A stretch of 64,000 nucleotides of DNA from Cloeon dipterum. Lineage: Eukaryota > Arthropoda > Insecta > Ephemeroptera > Baetidae. How positions within the stretch are numbered: position 1 is the first letter of the stretch; each line of letters opens with the position of its first letter. This document shows, in pieces, positions 53,996-64,000 of this stretch. The notes beneath the pieces are model-generated. The model made no database searches, was not told where the DNA came from, and was given only the letters and a program-made list of their open reading frames with translations. The stretch is taken from contig NC_088786.1 of assembly GCF_949628265.1 (NCBI RefSeq), forward strand, positions 11,656,001 through 11,720,000, given 5' to 3'. A program made the position numbers and the translations under genes.

Positions 53996-54904
53996 ATGTC
54001 TCAAGTGGAAAATATGCGTCAAATGGTCGCCACCAAACTTAATGGGATTGAACGGTGAGCCGCATTTGGATTTTATTTGTTTGCAAACATCTCTCGGCCT
54101 CGTGGCAACATATTTTAGATTCTTGTTTTCTGTCCGCTTTTCGTGAAACAAACTCTGCATTTTAAATCACAAAAATAATAAATCTCTTCACAGTTACAAC
54201 CCTGAAAATTTGGTGCTCTTGGAGCAATATGTGGAAATGCAAGTGCGCGAGAACACCTATGACCTGGAGGCGAACCTTGCCATCTTGAAATTGTACCAGC
54301 TTGACCCGACCAAGTACAACTTGGACATCGTGTGCCTGATCCTCATGAAGGCCGTCACAAATTTCCCGCACACAGACTTGACACTATGCAAATGTCTGTT
54401 GAGTGACAGAAATGTAGGAGCTTTAAATTAAATCTCTTTCAAGTTAAAATAAATTTTTTTGGGCACAGATGCAAGACACGCAGGTGAGCAACATCGTTTT
54501 CCTCGCGGACATCCTTGAGCGATGCGACTTCCAGCAGTTCTGGACGAAGGTGAACTCAATGCCTGACTTGTGCTCCAAAATCACTGGGTTCAACGACTCA
54601 ATTAGAAAATTTGTTTGCCATGTTGTTGGAATTACATTCCAGACCATCAGCAAGCCACTACTGGCCAGACTGTTAGGAGACATTGATGGTTAGTATCAGG
54701 TTTTGTTGACTGAACATGCATCGAGTTCTAACTTTGCCACCTCTAGACAACAGCCTTGTCATGTGGATCAGAAAGAACAACTGGAAGGAAGTCGAAAACA
54801 ACATGGTGCTCATTGCCAACCAGGATGACAACATCAAGACTAAGAATATCACTGAAAAAATCAACTTTACCGATGTTTCTGCCATTATGGCGTCCTGCCG
54901 CTGA
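53996..54904 (+). CDS. eIF3k: Eukaryotic translation initiation factor 3 subunit K
   Basis: Small non-core subunit of eIF3 that pairs with eIF3l. Exons 53996-54054, 54194-54413, 54469-54688 and 54747-54904 join in frame to 218 residues, the same length as the human protein. Conserved blocks are YNPENLVLLEQYVEMQVREN, YDLEANLAILKLYQ, FPHTDLTLCKC, GFNDSIRKFVCHVVGITFQ and the ending DVSAIMASCR. The family has a HEAT-like N-terminal half and a winged-helix (PCI/PINT) C-terminal half. A polyadenylation signal lies at 54970-54975, and the gene ends only 173 bases from the convergent PDPK1 stop. Confidence 0.96.
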
Positions 54905-54969
54905 GGTTTTCAAAATTAAATGTACTGTGGTTATGGCAATCAGCAAGTTATTTAAACACCCACAAGCTG

Positions 54970-54975
54970 AATAAA
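54970..54975 (+). terminator. Polyadenylation signal of eIF3k
   Basis: AATAAA 66 bases after the stop codon, inside the 173-base gap to PDPK1. The two 3' UTRs probably overlap as antisense transcripts. Confidence 0.7.
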
Positions 54976-55077
54976 GAAACGAAACAAATCATTTAAATAT
55001 TACTTTTAATTGCATAATAATTTAAATAACAGTTATATTATTTGATGTCAGTGCACATGTACTCAATGTCAAATCAA

Positions 55078-58000
55078 CTAAGGCTCATGTCCATATGCTT
55101 CTTTTCTCACTTCTTCAATGGCCTTACACCATTCCAAGGCGTACCCATCAGGGTCTTCCAAATAATATACTCTGTTGGGCTGTAAAGAGGGTCAGTGCTT
55201 CATTTGAACTTAAATTCAACCAATTAAACATACCGTGTGAACAAGGAAGATTTTGAAACTCCTTACTTCTACACGCAAGGAGGAACTCCATGGAATTTCA
55301 CCTTTCAAAACCATGTTATTCGGGTCAACATAGTAGAGGTGAGGTCCCATCGTCAGAAGTAACATCCTCCTCCTAGCGAACAGGCCTTTTCTTTTGTCGA
55401 TAAGGCCTTGCTTCAAGATCAAATTCCCCTGAACAAAAGGATGCCACTTGGAGGTTGACTTCTGCTCCTCCAATTTCTGTTTAAGCTGTTAAGCATAAAA
55501 GTCAATAATCTGCACACTTACAGAGATAAAATATTTACCTCTTCGTCTGACATATTGAGGAAAATGGATATTTTAGACTTGCTCTTCTCTTGCACAGGTG
55601 GAGGCGACTCGGTCTTGACAATTGAATGTATGGTGGGCTCCTTTAGTTCCAACCCAAGCAATCTAGTTAACTGCTGGTCATCCAAACCTGGTTCTAGATT
55701 ATCTGGAATGCCCTACATAACCAAATTGATGTAATTAGGAATTTTACCGGCTATTTAGGAATTAGGAATAGTAAGTGTCGAGGAAAGGTGAAAGGAAGTG
55801 AGTTTAAATTTGATCTTTCAGTAAGATCTTGTAAAACATGGATCACATTTTATTCAAATAATTTTCTTATTGTCTTTCATCAGTTAAGTTGATTTTTTAT
55901 TTCATAACAGATAGTTGAGTGTGACCAAGTAATTTTGTGCTATAAATATGCCTGTTTTATCAAAAAATTTTACAGAAGCTAAAGAGATTTGCAACGCCCT
56001 GAACACATGATATAATTATCAAATAAATTACTTTGAAAAATAGGTTCCTGCCTAAAACTGTCAAGATTGTCTTCAACAAGTTTTTATAAACAGTTTAAAT
56101 TCCCAGCTTTAGTTTTTCTCTTCAGATAAAGTGTTAAATATAAAAGAGGTGCTAATTGTAAGATGTGATCCATAATCATGGCCATAGCTACTGTTAAAAC
56201 TGTAATTTTATCACTTACACAGCGTATTTGACTTTTGCTTCGAAGTTCTTCATGACTGGAAGTTCCAGGCAAGTAAGGTGAAATGACTGGCGGTGTCTGT
56301 TGGTGAAGCGTTTCAAAATCTATCCCTTGGTAGAACGGGTGACTCTTTATTGAAGGGTATCCCTCCTTGTCACAGGCTCCAAGTCGATTGCTAGATTCCA
56401 GTACCTATGATGATTCACATTGGTTAAAAACAAGAAAACGGCATTAACCACAGAGAAAAGCCTACCAAAAGTTTATCAACAAGGTCTTTCGCGCTGGAAC
56501 TGAAGCCATCAGGGCAAATATAGTCAAGTTTCAGAATTTTTTGGAAAATCATGTACTCGCTTCTGCAAATGGAAATTAAAGTCAGAATTTTCTTTGAAAT
56601 CCATCAGCAAGAAACCAACCCTGCGTGGAATGGTGTCACTCCTGCGACCATTTGGTAGATGATGCAGCCAAGAGCCCACAAGTCAGATGCTGGACTTGCA
56701 CTTTTGTCAGTCAAGAGCTCCGGTGAGACGTACTGCGCGGTCCCAACAAAACTATTTCGTCGCCGGACAGCTCGCTCTTCATCTATTTTTAAAACGGACA
56801 CATCATGCAACTGTCAGACTCACGTTAAAATGTATTACTCTCCACATCCTGACCTCTGTGAGTCGCATTCAGGATTTTCGACGACCCAAAATCAGTAATC
56901 AGAATGTGCATTTCCTCATTAAGTAAAATATTTTCTGGTTTCAAGTCTCTGCAATGTGCGCGGTAATTAGAAGGGTGTTGGTCAGTACACTGATAAACCA
57001 CTTACCTGTGGATGATTCCAAGTGAGTGCATGTGTTCAAGGGCTTGCAAGATCTCAGCCGAGTAGAACCGAGTACAGTCTATGTCGAAGCATCCAACTCT
57101 GGTTATGTATGGCAATAGTTCTCCATTTTTAGCGTAGGTCAATGTAAAATCTTCAACTAAACAGTTAAGGCTACAATCTCAACAGAATTTGGAATCGATA
57201 TATCTTAAGATTTGTTTTAGAAAAGGATACAAAGCCTATCGGGGTCTTGGAAAGTGCAATAAAGCTTAACGAAGAATGGTGCAGTCGCTTTGAAATTCAC
57301 GCTGAGCATATTGAGAACTTCTTTCTCTCTTTTGATATATTCAGCCTTTTTTTCGCGGATCACATGTCGCTTGTCACAGACTTTTACTGAAATGAATTGA
57401 TTACTATGTGTAACCCATGTCACAACAAGATCAGATGAAACTCACTGGCAAGTTCCTTGCTGGTGTGAATGTCTTTTGCCAAATATACCTAAAACACGAA
57501 TGCAATTTTAGTTTAACTCCAGCTTAATATGCACAAAAAGTGTCAGCATTCCAAAATGAATAGCATTTTTAAGTCTAAACGAACTGAAGTAAAGTGTACT
57601 CCTAGCAACTCACAGTTGAGAAGCTCCCTTCGCCAATGACCCTGCCAAAAATGAAGTCCTTGGAAGATCTTTTTCCTGCTGTCGGCTGCGGACTTGTACT
57701 GCTGGAAAGGTTACCCGATGAAGCAGCCAAGCTTAACTCATCCGTTTTGCTTGCAGGCACTGAGATGGGCTGTGACGCATCCATTGAACTACTATTTTCT
57801 TCTCTTAAGCAGCTTGACGACCCCTGTAGCAAGAAGACACAAAAATTACTGATATGAACGCACAGTACAAATTTTGATGATGGATGGACACATTTTTTTT
57901 TTATTTTGTTGCGAAAAAAAACTCAATTTTAGTTGAAAACTTGAGGGTCAGGAGGACTGAGAAAATTAAGAAGTATAATCTGTTTGACATTATCTAAATT

Positions 58001-58521
58001 ATTATTCTACTGGCGCTTTTAAGTGATTAACTCTAATTATGTATGTATGTATGTAAAAACATATTCTCCACTTTCTCCATAATATTGCCTGCACCATTTC
58101 GTCATATTGTATTATTATGTAATAATTAATAATTCCTGCAAAGTGTCTTAGCCACAATCCGAGTCAATCATCAACTACATAATTGCAAAACAAAATAACT
58201 CTTCTATTACAAGACGATGTTGGTAAATTTTTTTTGTCAAAGAAAACAGGCTTAGGTGCAGAAAGAAAGGCTTTTTAACTTTTGATCTGCTCCTCTTTAA
58301 ACGGTAGAAAACTAGAATTTTACGGTAAAACATTTGTGAGGAATTGTGGGAATTTCCCTCACATCTCTTCGCCCACAGCGCCCGCAGTCTCTTCTGCAAG
58401 CTGAACCTGAGATATGTATCCCAAATATTGGAAAGGAGTAAAACTATTTTGTGTCCGGTTTCATTGAGGAAAGTAAATGCGAAAATGTAAAACTTACACT
58501 ACTTTTAGCAGATTTTTCCAT
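55078..58521 (-). CDS. PDPK1: 3-phosphoinositide-dependent protein kinase 1
   Basis: AGC master kinase that phosphorylates the activation loops of AKT, S6K and others downstream of PI3K. Minus-strand exons in gene order: 58521-58498, 57823-57614, 57488-57446, 57386-57231, 57156-57006, 56948-56854, 56782-56620, 56562-56466, 56404-56219, 55712-55539, 55485-55234, 55179-55078; 550 residues in frame (human 556). Visible: glycine loop GEGSFS (about 72), IHRDLKPEN (D196), DFG (214-216), and activation-loop [18 protein letters not shown] with S237 matching human S241, the autophosphorylated serine. The C-terminal PH domain (about 440-545) carries [20 protein letters not shown] and [16 protein letters not shown]. 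The first coding exon is eight codons (MEKSAKSS) and less secure than the rest. Confidence 0.94.
58040..58056. repeat. ATGT tetranucleotide microsatellite
   Basis: Four tandem TATG/GTAT units inside the first intron of PDPK1. Confidence 0.7.
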
Positions 58522-59205
58522 GGCAGCGAGTCGTCAATTGCTAGATATCAATGCTGAACGCGGCATGAGTAGGTTGAGAAAACCCATGGGTTTATGATTT
58601 TGGATTCCTATGCTGTTGAAAACAACACTTCTTCACGAAAATCTGGTTTAGTAGAAGTAGAAACCCTAGCCGTTCATGGATCAACAAGGAGAAATCTCTC
58701 ACTCCTCATAGGCCAGACCATCAGCAAAAGAAAGAAGGCACGATGCCGCCATTACTCCTAATCTTTCGCCATATTTATATTTGGAAACGCGCCAAAATTT
58801 AAGAAGGTTTGAATATATTTGCGAGATTTCCGAAATACATTTTTCTTTTAAATTATTACAAAGTAAATGGAGGATAAATGTTGAAATTTTGTGAATAAAA
58901 GTAAATAATACCATTTTTTTGTTGATAGCTTGACCAGCTCCAAATTAATAGTTAAAACTTAAAATAGTAAATTTACATGGTCGCTTTTGCTAGTGAATTA
59001 TTGCAAAAAAGGGTTATGATAACTTGGATTAAATTTTCGCTCCTGAAATGTTGACAAGTTTAAAATTTTGATCAAAGTAAAATGCACTCTCATTGGGTAA
59101 TTGCTTCTTTCTTTAATAAAAGAATTATTGAATGTTCCTGTGCATCACGGTTGCTTTAGATTTTCTAAAACACAAGCTTTATTTAATATTCATTCTTCAG
59201 TTAGG
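58522..59205. other. Spacer between PDPK1 and ADAP1
   Basis: 684 bases between two genes in the same direction. It must hold the PDPK1 promoter and the ADAP1 3' end. No coding sequence recognised. Confidence 0.4.
59178..59183 (-). terminator. Polyadenylation signal of ADAP1
   Basis: AATAAA on the minus strand (TTTATT on the plus strand) 23 bases beyond the ADAP1 stop codon. It supports the short terminal coding exon called at 59206-59258. Confidence 0.75.
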
Positions 59206-62200
59206 TCAGAAGATTCCACTGGTGCCTTTTTTCTTTGATGACACAATCCTTGATGCAGCTGTAAATTACAGATTTGAATTAGAATTTTAAGCATTTATTC
59301 GGGTCATTTGAGTCATATTTAAAAATTTGTTTCTCTATCAATCATGCATAGAAGTCTCAGCCTGCTAATTTTGGGTCACGTGATCAGCCGTCAGGGCTAA
59401 GCTGCGTCAGCCACACCAGCCGCCAGTCAATAAACTAAATTTAAAAAAAAATTGATTTCAGACCGTTGAGCAATCACACTTTTATTTTCAAAGATTTTCA
59501 GCCCTGTCAGCCGCCTGGCTAATATTCAGTTTAAGCTGGTGCAGCCAGCAGCCGCCTCAGAACCGCGCAGCTGAGACCTCTAATCATGCACAAATATCGC
59601 ATTAATTTAAAAAAACATGTGTCTGGATGCCTTCATAATAAGGAGCCTTGAATAACTGTGGCCAAAAAGACACTTTTGACTTTGATAAAATTAGCAGCTA
59701 ACCACAAGACCCCTAAAATTATGTATCACTTTAAAATATTGGCTAAAGGTCTCGCAAAAAATGGTTCGTTGGATATTACATTCAAAGCCATTTCAATTCA
59801 AGCAAAAAATGTAACTAACTGTAGCAACTAAAATCAACGTAATCCAAAGCCTCACACTTCCGTTCACACTTTGCAATCGAATGTAAGACTAAGATTTTAA
59901 CGATATATTTGGCATGTGATGAAAATAAAATTAAGCATCAATATCAAGCGCACTACAAAGGAGTAGTTGATTTAAAAAAAAATATAACTTTGCGAAATCA
60001 ATCAAGGAAGGCAATAAAAGAAACCTAACAAATAATGTGAGACATCAATGTGCAATCTTTCGAAACGTATTTCTAGTAATAACCTACCTTGCAATTTTAG
60101 TAATACTGCAAGAAAAACAAATAATCTGACACTCATTTCAATTTTTTTACTGTCTTAATGTAAATGAAATTATGTCCCAGTACCTCCAGTGCTAATATTT
60201 AAGTAATCGTACCATTTTGATTGCGGACCTATTTTTTTAAGTAAAATTAAGATGACAAACAATTTGATTATAAATATTGTACTTGAAAATGCGTAGAACC
60301 GATCAGATTCTATTGGATTGGGACAGTAAACACAATTTTGAAAATATTATTTTGTCCATCCAATTTATGGAACAGTTTAATCTGTACTTCTCATCCAAAA
60401 AACCAAAAAACTTGACTGCAAACTCACTTAGTCATAAACTAGAACTCACCTAAATTATCTTGTGGCGTGAGGCTTTTTTCTATGACTTTTTCAATGGCAA
60501 GCATCCACTTGTCCCTCTCGTCATCAGTGGTTGCAGATAATAGGTACGACCGACCTGGCGTGTGCAGCGTGAAACTAAAGTCCAGCTCTTTAGCGCCAGG
60601 TGGAACTCCCAGTCTGATTGAATAGCCATCATTTGCACAACCCAAAAATATTTCTCCTTTCGGATGGGCGTCCTGCGTAAAACCTCTATTCAAACTCGAA
60701 ATATAAGAAATAAAGGAAGCGGTTAACCATTGGGTCGTCGTGGTACATCAGCGTTCGGTCATCCAAAGTGAACCACCGCTTTTTGTAGCTGTCCGTTGGC
60801 CGAGGACCTGTTTTTGAGAGCCAGCCTTCACGAATGAAATCCCTGCTCAGACAATTGACCAACTGCAACAAACAAATTTTTACAGTTTATCAGCAACTTG
60901 TGAAAACTAGTGTCCCAATAAAAATCGTGAACGATTAACATGATGTCACAAGTCTCTTAAAGAAAACCCAGTCCAGAAAGGATCATCTCATGATATTAGG
61001 GTCTATGCTAGACCTTCTTCCCGTGAATTTAAATCACGCAAACAAGCAAGTATCAAGTCATACTGCTCAAAGCAACCCTCCCAAATCCGAGGGAACTCAT
61101 TAATGCTATGCAAGAGTCAATTGCAGGCGCAAATGAGCCTACACTCAACACTTAAACATCGCTTGATTTCTCACATTGCAAGTTAGTGCATGTCTAGCAT
61201 TTGCGTAACTCATTAAAGTGAGCCAATAGCTTGGTTAAATTATTTCCCTGGCTGATCTGCCAATCAACAGGTCTCACCTCAGATTCAGATGCAGATGGAT
61301 ATGCTACTTGGTATCTGTGCAGTTTAACACAGCGGATGGCGGTGTACCACTTAACTATTTCTTCTGGATCGTTGTGCAAGACGAAAATGTGTCTGGTGCC
61401 ACCGTCTTTCACGAAGCTGAGTTGCATGGAGTTGGCACAATCAAGCTTGGCGGGCGCAAATGCCACATTGAGATCAATCACATTCAGTATTGCCTTTGGT
61501 TCCTTCTTCTGAAAGAGACACACGTTTGTATGTATTTGAAGAAAATTAAGTCATCCTGACATACTTCTTTAACAAAATATCTGAGCGTGCCATCTTTTTC
61601 TTGCAAAACGAAGCGTCGTGGGTGGTATTTGTTGTCATCCTTGCCTCTTTTCATCAGGAAACCTTGCATGTACCCTGAGGTGTACACCTGGTTTTCTGGG
61701 TTGGTGAACTCGAGCCTCTCGTACTTGGCGCGGATCCATTGTTCCAGAAGAACTCTGAAAATTTAATTGTGTATATCACACCTCTGCATAGCATTGATTC
61801 AATCTAACTGTGGGTCCGATTCGGTGGGTCGGCGGTAGCAAGGTGGCACTCGCTGCTCGTACTTGAGCTTGGCGGCCACGTTGCCCACCTCTTTCATGTG
61901 CTCCACCTGGCTATCCTCCCACCGATCAAGCTTCAGGTGCTTCACTTTGGAAATGTGAGCACCCAGACCCCGATGGATGCCTGCACAGCGCGTGCAAAGA
62001 AACACGCCGATATTGTAAGAAGCCCATTCTGGTTCTGTAACAGATTTATATAATTTAATATTTGTGTTTATCACCCAAGAAATTTAATCACTTAAGCATG
62101 ATAAGACTAATTATTAGAGTATGTGGGGACAACACCACATCCTTGGTTGGAGCGTTGGTGGTCAGGAAGTCGACATTATCAGAACAAAGGCAACTTCTTT

Positions 62201-62561
62201 ATGGATTTAAAAGCTTTTACTTAAGAAAAAAGTTAATCATTAGTTTAAGGCGTATCTACATTAAATTCTTTGACTGGCGGTAGACAGCTATGTGCTTTTA
62301 CAGCTAGTTCTGCCGTAATGTCTAGGCCAGACGAGCTGGCCGCCGCCAGCCGTAGCTTGGATTGGCCTGCACATGCCATGTCAGAGAATCTAATGTAGAA
62401 ACTAACACCTTTCATTAAATTTGTGTAGTTGAGATCTCAAAGTAGGAATAAAATGATTTTTGAAATAGGGCCTCACTTTTGCTACCGCACTCGTTGCATT
62501 CAGAATTGCCAGGCCTCCGCGCCAATTCGGCGAGCAAGTTAACGTTCCGATCAGCAGACAT
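59206..62561 (-). CDS. ADAP1: ArfGAP with dual PH domains (ADAP1, centaurin alpha)
   Basis: GTPase-activating protein for Arf6 that binds PIP3 or inositol tetrakisphosphate through its PH domains; acts at the plasma membrane. Minus-strand exons in gene order: 62561-62477, 62034-61809, 61754-61565, 61508-61278, 60862-60728, 60672-60450, 59258-59206; 380 residues in frame (human 374). The ArfGAP zinc finger is CX2CX16CX2C (C22, C25, C42, C45) with the arginine finger R50 in GIHRGLG. PH1 spans about 127-230 (GYMQGFLMKRGKDDNKYH, RHIFVLHNDPEEIVKWYTAI) and PH2 about 256-358 (REGWLSKTGPRPTDSYKKRW). The last exon encodes only 16 residues (AASRIVSSKKKGTSGIF with its split first codon) after a 1.2 kb intron, backed by phase and a polyadenylation signal. 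Confidence 0.93.
59341..59348. repeat. Left target-site duplication of the hAT-type MITE
   Basis: ATCATGCA, identical to 59583-59590 on the other side of the element. Confidence 0.85.
59349..59582. mobile_element. hAT-type MITE, 234 bp
   Basis: Terminal inverted repeats TAGAAGTCTCAGC (left) and TAGAGGTCTCAGC (right, read on the minus strand) match at 12 of 13 bases. They are flanked by a perfect 8 bp direct repeat, ATCATGCA. Eight-base duplications and termini fitting the YARNG rule are the marks of the hAT superfamily. The inside is GC-rich at both ends with an AT-rich middle near 59438-59500, and has no ORF, so it is a non-autonomous passenger. Its GC-rich ends stand out from the surrounding ADAP1 intron. 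Near-identical duplications suggest a recent insertion on the scale of this locus. Confidence 0.88.
59583..59590. repeat. Right target-site duplication of the hAT-type MITE
   Basis: ATCATGCA, identical to 59341-59348. Confidence 0.85.
62255..62399. mobile_element. MITE candidate in ADAP1 intron 1
   Basis: The ends form an imperfect inverted repeat of about 24 bases: 62255-62278 begins TCTACATTAAATTCTTTGAC, and the minus strand from 62399 begins TCTACATTAGATTCTCTGAC, with roughly three differences and one gap. The inside is GC-rich with the inverted pair GGCCAG/CTGGCC near 62333-62343 and no ORF. No clear target duplication was found, so family and exact edges are open. Confidence 0.55.
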
Positions 62562-63695
62562 CGGCATTAATTTTAGGCCGTGTCGTCGGTGTCTCCAAAA
62601 TCAGATGATGTCGGGTCTGTGTCGGAACAACCCAGGGCAGCCTCTACTGAAAGTCATGACTGGCGCTCCCTAAAATCCCGCAATAAAGATTTCAGTTTAA
62701 ACTGTTTGTAATTTCTCGGAAGTTCAACCTGGTGCCAAGGCAGTGCTTTTTACCTGCTGCGTTCTGAGAAAGGGATCGGAAACCCTTAGAAGAGCCGGTG
62801 TGTTGTCGTCGTTATCTCGAGACCTCTAAAAGAAACGTATCACTCTAGAAGAATGACTTAAGTGTCCGAACACAAATGCAAGTTGATTTGTTTGGTGATA
62901 AGAATGCGGTATAGTCGCTCCACCGCATAAAAAGTAGGCGCTAAATGTTAAAAGCTCGCTAAACAGGCAACTAAAAGACGACAAGCAAGAGCGACTTGTG
63001 TGGTGATGCTGATAGATAAGTAGTGATGTCATGTCAACATAGGGAGAGCTAACCACGCCTCCTTCCTCTCCCTCGCTGCAAGAGGACTGGCGCGAAAATT
63101 AAAAAAGTCCTTGTGTGCCTTACAGACGCAAAATTGAAATAATGTTTGGCATTTATGAAATTTAAAGATCAAAAAACAGCTGAAGTATTTTTTTAAATAT
63201 GATCAAATAATTCCAGACACTAACCGAGTCGAGTAAAATTGTCTGGCGAGAACTGTCGGCATCTGGTGGCTGCTGGACAAGTCAGCCAAGTAGAAGAAGG
63301 GGTAACTCCTATATTTTTCGAGGAATGGGTTGTGCGAAAAATTCCCCTCCTGCGATGGGCTGGGGCTCGAGGGCCGCGGCCGCGCAGCAAGTCAGCAACC
63401 AGTCGGACAAAACCGTGGTAACGTGCTCCGTCGGTGTGACGAGCGCAGTCAGTTTATCCGTCAGGCCGTCAGCGAGAAGCAGTGACGACGTCTCCTTCGC
63501 AGGAGGCCGGGTTTGCACTTAATCACCGAGTTGATTTCAAGGGAATAACGCCTTGCAATTAAGCCGTGTGCCGACTGATCGCGAAACAAGAGCCAGCCAG
63601 CTCCGCACTTATTCGTGCTCGGTGATTATGCAGCTGAGAGCAGGCGAGCGCGTTCGGCGTCGACCGACCGACCCTGCGGGCGCTCGTCGCCATTA
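62562..63695. promoter_or_regulatory. Divergent region between ADAP1 and the kinase gene
   Basis: 1.1 kb between start codons. 62562-63060 is mixed, with ADAP1 leader sequence nearest 62562. From about 63320 it is CG-rich with clusters such as GGGCCGCGGCCGCGC, the probable promoter and leader of the downstream gene. No TATA box recognised. Confidence 0.4.
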
Positions 63696-64000
63696 ATGCT
63701 CGTGTGTTTGCAAAGGCTGTGCTTGTCGCCGCGCACCGACGACGACACGTCGACGCAAAAGCAACAACCAGCCACCGTGCAACTACAGCAACAGCAGCAG
63801 CAACGAGTTTCGGAGCCGGCAGCCGAGCAGCGGACCCAGCAGGGCAGCCAATCCTCCTCAGCCATGGCGACCGTGGCGGCCAGGGCGGCGGCCAACCTGA
63901 ACACGACGGCCACGGCGGCCAACAACAACAACGTCGACCCGCAGGCTGTGCTTGCGGCCAAAGAGGAGCGCATCAAGGAGCTGGAGCAGCAGCTGCGTCT
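63696..64000 (+). CDS. Probable cGMP-dependent protein kinase N-terminus (foraging type), cut by window edge
   Basis: Open for 101 codons from the ATG at 63696 to the window edge. It begins MLVCLQRLCLSPRTDDDTST, runs through glutamine-rich VQLQQQQQQR and alanine/asparagine-rich low complexity, and then enters a charged helix AAKEERIKELEQQLR. That last motif resembles the leucine-zipper start of PKG1 (KEERIKELEKRL in the human protein), and the Cys-containing first residues resemble what I recall of long insect foraging isoforms. The cyclic-nucleotide and kinase domains would lie outside the window, so the call rests on about 15 residues. Alternatives are other coiled-coil proteins. A second in-frame ATG (MATVAARAAANL) lies at 63864. 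Confidence 0.5.
   Translation, partial: MLVCLQRLCLSPRTDDDTSTQKQQPATVQLQQQQQQRVSEPAAEQRTQQGSQSSSAMATVAARAAANLNTTATAANNNNVDPQAVLAAKEERIKELEQQLR

Larger units (their letters stand above)
59259..60449 (-). other. Last intron of ADAP1
   Basis: 1.2 kb, AT-rich apart from the hAT-type MITE at 59349-59582. Nothing else recognised. Confidence 0.5.

Noticed and set aside
58356-58420. Possible extra PDPK1 exon on the minus strand ([14 protein letters not shown])
   Set aside because: It has an acceptor and a donor, but its donor phase would put the next exon into a stop within a few codons. Direct joining of 58498 to 57823 keeps frame.

Overview
This window looks like nuclear DNA from an insect. The first gene encodes an RR-2 (Rebers-Riddiford) cuticular protein, all genes have short GT-AG introns, and coding exons are GC-richer than the AT-rich introns. 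The species cannot be fixed from the sequence alone. I rebuilt fifteen genes exon by exon, checking that splice phase stayed open from start to stop, and a sixteenth enters at the right edge. All look intact.

Layout from left to right. 0.1-1.9 kb (+): cuticular protein with a TATA promoter. 2.5-4.7 kb (+): ENOSF1-type enolase-superfamily enzyme, followed at once by a hairpin MITE. 5.1-8.4 kb (-): Golgi tether subunit COG7. 9.6-23.4 kb (+): transcription factor with a zinc finger, a BTB domain and two pipsqueak motifs, split by a 9.6 kb intron with GC-rich islands. 23.4-27.3 kb: no gene seen. 28.2-29.6 kb (+): SPRY/SOCS-box protein like SPSB3. 31.0-32.7 kb (-): eIF3h. 33.3-34.3 kb (+): MALSU1/RsfS. 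35.4-37.3 kb (+): CCDC9-like protein whose start codon is made by splicing. 37.9-40.9 kb (-): RIOK3. 41.5-43.2 kb (+): ciliary protein CFAP45. 44.2-50.8 kb (+): MAGUK scaffold of the MPP6/varicose type. 51.4-53.5 kb (-): DUS2. 54.0-54.9 kb (+): eIF3k. 55.1-58.5 kb (-): PDPK1. 59.2-62.6 kb (-): ArfGAP ADAP1 (centaurin alpha). 63.7 kb to the edge (+): probable N-terminus of a cGMP-dependent protein kinase (foraging type).

The genes are mostly unrelated housekeeping genes packed head-to-head or tail-to-tail, so neighbours often share a short promoter or terminator region. Several serve translation or ribosome assembly (eIF3h, eIF3k, MALSU1, DUS2, RIOK3); PDPK1 and ADAP1 are both phosphoinositide-linked. 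I read this as ordinary synteny, not an operon-like system.

The least expected material is non-coding: a roughly 203 bp foldback element with TTAA ends 16 bases after the ENOSF1 stop; a 234 bp hAT-type MITE with perfect 8 bp target duplications inside ADAP1, plus a decayed relative in the BTB gene; a diverged pair of about 165 bp repeats near SPSB3; and a second MITE candidate in ADAP1 intron 1. I found no CRISPR array, no rRNA or tRNA gene, no virus-derived element, and no clear new multi-gene system.
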